Assembly: GCA_963762165.1 (NCBI GenBank)
Contig: CAVXJN010000001.1
Coordinates: 868,001-932,000, forward strand
Direction: 5' to 3'
From: CAVXJN01 sp963762165
GTDB taxonomy: Bacteria > Pseudomonadota > Gammaproteobacteria > JASBUN01
Length of the DNA: 64,000 bases
The notes beneath the pieces are model-generated. The model made no database searches. It worked only from the letters and a program-made list of their open reading frames with translations, and had not been told where the DNA came from. Of the stretch, positions 60,024 to 64,000 are shown one piece after another. The first letter of the stretch is position 1, and each line of letters starts with the position of its first letter. The translations under genes were made by a program, and so were the position numbers.

Positions 60024-60914
60024 ATGAGCGCTAAAACCGTATCTCTGGTGCTCAGCAGCGGCGGCGCGCGCGGCCTCGCCCATATCGGCGTCATCCGTTG
60101 GCTCGAGGCGCAAGGTTACCGGATTCGCAGTGTCGCGGGTGCGTCGATGGGCGCATTGATCGGCGGTGTCTATGCGGCCGGGGGCTTGGACGTCTACACC
60201 GCCTGGGTGAGCGCGCTGCAGCGCAGGGATGTCGTCCGCCTGCTCGACCTGTCCTGGAGCCGCAACAGCTTGTTCAAGGGCAACCGGATCATCAATGTGC
60301 TGCGCGAGCTGATCGGCGAGCAGGCAATCGAGTCATTGCCGGTGGCCTTTACCGCAGTAGCGACCGACCTCGACGCCGGTCGGGAGGTCTGGTTGCGCCA
60401 CGGCTCATTGTTCGACGCCGTCCATGCCTCCATTGCCATGCCAATGGTATTCGCCCCTGTGCGCAATGGCGGCCGGTTGCTGGTGGACGGCGGCCTGATC
60501 AATCCGGTGCCGATCGCGCCCACGCTCAACGACACCACGGACTTGACCTTCGTGGTCAATGTCAACGCCAAGTCGGAATTCCCGGCCGTGACGCTGCCGC
60601 CGGCGGAACCTGGGCAACGAACGCCTCGCCAGTATCGCGCCGCGATCGGTCGATTTGTGGAGGACGTCCAAGGGTATATGAGTGTTGCGGAGTCTGAAGA
60701 ACGCAGCCTGTTCGAAATCATCAGCCGCGCGATGGACACCATGCAGTCGACAATCGCCCGGCAACGCCTCGCCGCTTATAGTCCCGATGCCATTGTCGAG
60801 ATTCCCCGCAATGTGTGCGCCTTTCATGAGTTTCACCGTGCCCGGGAGCTGATTGCAATGGGGCAAGCGACAGCCGCAACCGCCCTCGCCCGGTTCGCAC
60901 AACCTAATCCCTAG
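60024..60914 (+). CDS. Patatin-like phospholipase
   Basis: 296 residues from ATG 60024. Patatin fold with the oxyanion loop SSGGARGLAHIGVIRWLEA, the nucleophile in GASMGALIGGVYAAGG and the catalytic Asp in VDGGLINPVPI. This Ser-Asp dyad is complete. Length and motifs suggest a cytoplasmic or membrane-surface lipid acyl hydrolase. No signal peptide. Substrate not known. It precedes the DnaA-box region in the same direction. Confidence 0.93.
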   Translation: MSAKTVSLVLSSGGARGLAHIGVIRWLEAQGYRIRSVAGASMGALIGGVYAAGGLDVYTAWVSALQRRDVVRLLDLSWSRNSLFKGNRIINVLRELIGEQAIESLPVAFTAVATDLDAGREVWLRHGSLFDAVHASIAMPMVFAPVRNGGRLLVDGGLINPVPIAPTLNDTTDLTFVVNVNAKSEFPAVTLPPAEPGQRTPRQYRAAIGRFVEDVQGYMSVAESEERSLFEIISRAMDTMQSTIARQRLAAYSPDAIVEIPRNVCAFHEFHRARELIAMGQATAATALARFAQPNP

Positions 60915-60937
60915 GATGGCGGCACGGTCGCTCTGGG

Positions 60938-60960
60938 TTATCCACAGCATCTGTGGATAA
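60938..60960. promoter_or_regulatory. Inverted pair of consensus DnaA boxes
   Basis: TTATCCACA at 60938-60946 and its complement TGTGGATAA at 60952-60960 are both perfect strong DnaA boxes. They are separated by GCATC, so the whole is an inverted repeat of TTATCCACAG around CAT. Right after it TGTGGACGA (about 60964-60972) is a weaker third site in the same direction as the second. Confidence 0.75.
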
Positions 60961-61140
60961 CTCTGTGGACGAACTGTGCCGGAACTAGCCAACTGCCACT
61001 GCCGATTACAGTTTTGTTAAAACGATCAAATAATGGGCGGTCAATGATCGGTCATGAAATCAATATCTTACATTATATTATGGGGTGCTAATGGGTGATC
61101 TGCCCTCTCTGGCGCCCGGACCTTACCACTGCCACCCTAC

Positions 61141-61149
61141 TGTGCATAA
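61141..61149 (-). promoter_or_regulatory. Further DnaA-box match
   Basis: TGTGCATAA is the complement of TTATGCACA and satisfies the relaxed DnaA consensus TTATNCACA. It lies about 190 bases from the perfect pair, on the other side of the AT-rich tract, as boxes do at some origins. Single relaxed matches occur by chance, so alone it is weak. Confidence 0.45.
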
Positions 61150-61341
61150 AACCGGCCAATAGCGCTTGCGCAGGCTTGAAAAACTGTGCTAGCCGTGCAT
61201 GCCCTGCTCCATTTCCTTAAATCACACGGGGTTGCGTAACGGTTCGCGACGAAGCGGCGGCGCAACGCTGGAAATTGCGGTATCGCAGCTTGTAGACTTG
61301 CCCACCGCAACTTGGGCACCGAGCACGACGAGGGTATTGCC

Positions 61342-61875
61342 ATGATGGTTTATTGCATGCGCCACGGGCAGACGAATTACAACATCAAGCGCCTCTGTAA
61401 TGACGATCCTGCCGAAAACGTGCATCTGACCCCGGCCGGGCGCCGACAAGCGAAAGAAGCGGCCGAAGGCCTCGAAAAAGTGCCGCTGGAGAAAATTATC
61501 GTCTCGGAACTGCCCCGGACCCGGGAGACCGCGGAGATCGTCAACTCCCACCACGGCGTCGATATCGTCACCGATCCGCAGATCAACGATGTTCGCTCCG
61601 GCTTCGACGGTCAGCCGGTTCGGCAGTATCAGCGCGCCATCGCCAAGGATCCGCTGCACGCCCGGCCGGCGGGAGGCGAATCCCTGGTGGACCACAAGCA
61701 ACGGGTCGAGTCCTTCATTCGTTGGCTGAGTCAGCAGTCATTCGGCACCGTGCTGGTCGTCGCCCACGAGGAAACCCTGCGGGTGTTCTATGCCCATTTT
61801 CTCGGCCTGGACGACGAGCAGATGCTGTGGCTCGATTTCCGCAACTGCGAAATCATTTCATTCGAAATCCACTGA
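61342..61875 (+). CDS. Histidine phosphatase family protein
   Basis: 177 residues from ATG 61342 (ATG 61345 also possible). Phosphoglycerate-mutase-like fold: the phosphohistidine motif in VYCMRHGQTNYNIKRL, LTPAGRRQAKEAAEGL, the second Arg in IIVSELPRTRETAEIV and the second His in VLVVAHEETLRVFYAHFL. Acts as a phosphomonoesterase; substrate unknown. It has no partner in operon and converges on a small lipoprotein gene. Confidence 0.92.
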   Translation: MMVYCMRHGQTNYNIKRLCNDDPAENVHLTPAGRRQAKEAAEGLEKVPLEKIIVSELPRTRETAEIVNSHHGVDIVTDPQINDVRSGFDGQPVRQYQRAIAKDPLHARPAGGESLVDHKQRVESFIRWLSQQSFGTVLVVAHEETLRVFYAHFLGLDDEQMLWLDFRNCEIISFEIH

Positions 61876-61878
61876 GCA

Positions 61879-62103
61879 CTAAAAGCCGCCGCGCACGCCG
61901 CCATCGAGAACCACGACACCGGCGCCGTTCGTGCTGACGGGAACCCGCTCGGGGCTGGGCCAGATGGTGTCACGTGATCCCACGGCACCATGATTGTCCG
62001 GTCGGATGATGCCGCCATGACCGCAGCCGGCCAGCATCAGTACGCAGCACAGAGCCGCAAAAAAAGTCGACCGCTGATCTCCACCATACGTCCCCGCCAC
62101 CAT
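61879..62103 (-). CDS. Very small lipoprotein
   Basis: 74 residues from ATG 62103. Signal with FFAALCCVLMLAGCGHGG, lipobox LAGC; the mature part is only about 48 residues, Gly/Val-rich (STNGAGVVVLDGGVRGGF at the end). It looks like an entericidin-type or osmotic-type mini lipoprotein but matches no family I know. It shares only three bases of spacing with the phosphatase stop. Confidence 0.55.
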   Translation of the reverse strand: MVAGTYGGDQRSTFFAALCCVLMLAGCGHGGIIRPDNHGAVGSRDTIWPSPERVPVSTNGAGVVVLDGGVRGGF

Positions 62104-62233
62104 GGCGACTTGCCACCGCTCACGCGAGTTCCAATCTAATTGCGGCACGGTCGCGGATACGCGAGCGCGACCACGCTCATGGCCGCAGCCGCCTAGGGGA
62201 AAGGAATATGCTTGGAGAAATCCAGAGAACGGA

Positions 62234-62701
62234 TCAGCGACGATTGCGACCGATGCGCGCACACGCCCAGTCGAGGATCGGCTGCAGTCGGGCATTGAGC
62301 AACAGGCGCGCAGATTGATAGTCGAGCCAGCGGAACTCGTGATGTTCAGGATGGCCGAGAGTGGGATTCACGGGCAGCGATACCGTACCGCGCGCGGCCT
62401 CGGCCAGATAGTAGCGCGCCACTTTGCCCCGCCCGTAGGGCGGTGTTTCACGGAATTCGTATCCCCATGGGAACTTGAGCGCACGCAACGTGGTTTCTTC
62501 TTCGACTTCGCGCCGCGCCGCGTCCAACGGTTGTTCGCCGTCTTCCAGCCTGCCTTTCGGAAAATCCCAATAGCGATACGCTCGCAGCAGCAGGAACTGG
62601 AAACCGTCCGCGTCCCGCTCGCGGCGCACTACAACCGCTCCGGCCGAGAGCACAGCAGGCTTACGCCGCCAGCCTTTGGTGCCTTGATTCATCGTTGCCA
62701 T
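62234..62701 (-). CDS. Nudix hydrolase (Ap4A-type)
   Basis: 155 residues from ATG 62701. A compact Nudix protein resembling bis(5'-nucleosyl)-tetraphosphatases: SAGAVVVRRERDADGFQFLL, YRYWDFPKGRLEDGEQPLDA and the Nudix box ending ARREVEEETTLRAL. The PEHHEFRWLDYQSARLLL segment near the end is also typical of Ap4A hydrolases. The exact nucleotide is not certain. It lies 28 bases after the MFS transporter gene on the same strand. Confidence 0.86.
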   Translation of the reverse strand: MATMNQGTKGWRRKPAVLSAGAVVVRRERDADGFQFLLLRAYRYWDFPKGRLEDGEQPLDAARREVEEETTLRALKFPWGYEFRETPPYGRGKVARYYLAEAARGTVSLPVNPTLGHPEHHEFRWLDYQSARLLLNARLQPILDWACARIGRNRR

Positions 62702-62729
62702 CCGTCGCTGTTTCCAGTGCGCGCCCCGC

Positions 62730-64000
62730 CTATTCCACCTCCGGCAACCGCCAGGCGCTTACCGAACCCATCAAGGCGATCAGCCCCAACACCAGCACCA
62801 CGGCCGGCACGCCGATCCAGTCGGCGAGCGGGCCGAACACACCACCCACAAGCAGGAAGACACCGATCAAACTATTACTCACCGCGACGTACGCCGCGCG
62901 GTTCTTGGCGCTCGCCATGTTTACCAGGTAGGTTTTGCGGCCCAGGCGTACGCCGCTGTGGGCCGCGCCGATGATCGGAAACACCCCGGCATAGAAGTAC
63001 TCGTTAGCCATCACCCGTGCGCCTGTCCACTGCAGCGCAAACAATACGATTGCCAGCAATCCGGCCATCGCCGCTGCCAACGCCAGCACCCGACGGCTCG
63101 AGCGGTCTGCCAAGCGCCCCCATGCCGGTGCGCTCAAACTACCGGCGAGGCCGGACGCGATGATCATCAATGCCAGGCTGGAAATGCCGCCGCCCGTATG
63201 CTCCCGGGCCAAGACGGCGTAGAACGGCAACGACAACGCCGTACTCAGCAACAGCGTACGGGCGATCACGAAATGGCGAAATTTCGCGTCCCGGCGCAGC
63301 AAGCCGAGACTTCGAACCGCTTGCGCGCCCGCGTTCACGCCGCCCTCGGTGGCGCCGGGAAACTCACGCAGCGTTGCGAACACCAATGCCGCAAACAGCC
63401 ACAGCATTCCGGCAATGATCAGCATGCCGACGAACAAGGTGTTGGCGCCCGGATCCTGGCCGCGCAGGCGCGCGCAGGCGCCCAGACCGACGGTAACGAT
63501 TCCGGCGGTCGCCGCAGCATACCCCATTACCGTGCCGCGCCAAGCCTTGGCGATGGTCTTACCCAACACATCCTTCGAGGCCACCGAGCATACTCCGCGC
63601 GCCAAGCTGAAAATTGCCAACAGGCCCACGATCCACCAACCTGCGCTGACGCCGACCGCGTATGCCGTGACCGCCGCCATCCCCAGAACGCATAGACCCT
63701 GAACCACACTGCCGGCGACCCAAAGCCATTTGCGGACCGCGATCGTACGCATGTAACCGGCCACCAACAGTTGCGGCAGCAAGGCTCCGGACTCGCGGAT
63801 GGGGACCAATAGTCCGGTCAGCAACGGCGGAGCCCCCAGCCCGGTCAGCAGCCAAGCCAGCGCCAGCCGCGCGCTTGCCAACTCGTCGCCCATTTTGGTG
63901 GCGGCCGACGCCAGCCAATGAACGAAGAAATTACCCGGCATCACCCGGCATGCCTGATCGGGAATATCCCGGCAGGCGCGCGCGTCTTCGTCGCCGGTAA
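62730..64000 (-). CDS. MFS transporter, N-terminus beyond the window
   Basis: About 423 codons are visible, with twelve predicted spans: LLPQLLVAGYMRTIAVRKWL, MLIIAGMLWLFAALVFATLR, FPIIGAAHSGVRLGRKTYLV and GVPAVVLVLGLIALMGSVSA. Translation upstream of GTG 63944 continues in frame (DEDARACRDIPDQACRV), the known N-terminal pattern of a proteobacterial MFS subfamily that starts EDxRxCxDIPxxAC. The start therefore lies past position 64000 and GTG/ATG 63944/63941 are internal. Substrate unknown; IRESGALLPQ is a family landmark. Confidence 0.85.
   Translation of the reverse strand, partial: TGDEDARACRDIPDQACRVMPGNFFVHWLASAATKMGDELASARLALAWLLTGLGAPPLLTGLLVPIRESGALLPQLLVAGYMRTIAVRKWLWVAGSVVQGLCVLGMAAVTAYAVGVSAGWWIVGLLAIFSLARGVCSVASKDVLGKTIAKAWRGTVMGYAAATAGIVTVGLGACARLRGQDPGANTLFVGMLIIAGMLWLFAALVFATLREFPGATEGGVNAGAQAVRSLGLLRRDAKFRHFVIARTLLLSTALSLPFYAVLAREHTGGGISSLALMIIASGLAGSLSAPAWGRLADRSSRRVLALAAAMAGLLAIVLFALQWTGARVMANEYFYAGVFPIIGAAHSGVRLGRKTYLVNMASAKNRAAYVAVSNSLIGVFLLVGGVFGPLADWIGVPAVVLVLGLIALMGSVSAWRLPEVE

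Larger units (their letters stand above)
60915..61341. other. Non-coding region with DnaA boxes and AT-rich tract (origin-like)
   Basis: A 427-base gap between the patatin-like and histidine-phosphatase genes. It holds two inverted perfect DnaA boxes (60938-60960), a third match to TTATNCACA at 61141-61149, a near match about 60964, and between them an AT-rich tract (about 61011-61090) containing two GATC sites, far lower in GC than the flanks. The arrangement resembles a bacterial replication origin or DnaA-titrating site. The usual origin neighbours (dnaA, rpmH, gidA, mnmG, parAB) are not in the window. Confidence 0.5.

Noticed and set aside
61060..61095. Possible dif (XerCD) site in the AT-rich tract
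   Set aside because: Only the CATAAT half resembles dif; the central spacer and second arm do not align with the 28-base consensus.
1..64000. CRISPR arrays, tRNA or rRNA genes, insertion sequences, integrases or a phage region
   Set aside because: I looked for direct repeats with spacers, cloverleaf-like segments, transposase and integrase motifs on both strands by eye and found none.

Overview
The window looks like an ordinary chromosomal stretch of a high-GC gammaproteobacterium. Support for this comes from an adjacent FabA-FabB pair, YcgL, HspQ, PurT, a DnaJ-related co-chaperone, SelO, PpnP, an iron-type SodB and proteobacterial GshA. I see no rRNA or tRNA gene, no CRISPR array, no insertion sequence, no integrase and no phage gene. 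The genus cannot be fixed from the sequence alone.

Layout. 0-11 kb: the end of nadC, an inositol-monophosphatase-family gene, then a run of genes that are unusually damaged. An FKBP lipoprotein, a DnaJ-related protein, a beta-CASP metallo-hydrolase, a Lon-like protease and a zinc-ribbon protein all need frameshifts to be read. A PAP2 phosphatase gene and an LpxH-like/glycosyltransferase pair survive only as pieces. Intact genes (DUF155, a methyltransferase) lie among them. 11-30 kb: single-copy enzymes (Pcm, YbgA-like, SelO, CinA-like, YgjP-like, FabA/FabB, Nudix, PurT) interleaved with three membrane cyclic-di-GMP enzymes. 30-44 kb: an iron-sulfur flavin reductase, YgiQ radical SAM protein, a fourth GGDEF protein, FolE, a BrkB-type membrane protein, a cold shock protein, HspQ, IlvD, a PilZ protein and an FHA protein. 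44-55 kb: a potassium-channel-like protein with two NAD-binding RCK domains next to a DUF6394-like membrane protein, lipoproteins, an HPF/cold-shock fusion, CBS, SRAP, PpnP and a BCCT osmolyte transporter. 55-64 kb: SodB with a clear terminator, a second FHA protein, GshA, a patatin-like lipase, a non-coding region with paired DnaA boxes beside an AT-rich tract, a histidine phosphatase, a Nudix hydrolase and an MFS transporter running off the window.

How the genes work together. The clearest theme is cyclic-di-GMP signalling: four GGDEF proteins with four different sensory N-termini, two of them carrying EAL domains, plus one PilZ protein. One GGDEF gene is directly followed by a PhnD-like periplasmic binding protein with no transporter genes nearby, which suggests a periplasmic sensing pair. 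A second theme is stress and osmotic homeostasis (K+ channel-like protein, BCCT carrier, SodB, GshA, HPF/CSD, SelO, HspQ). The most interesting non-coding site is the DnaA-box region at 60.9-61.15 kb. I found no defence island or obviously new multi-gene machine. The best candidates for undescribed biology are the GGDEF/binding-protein pair, the DUF6394/channel pair, the origin-like region and the damaged 1-11 kb segment.
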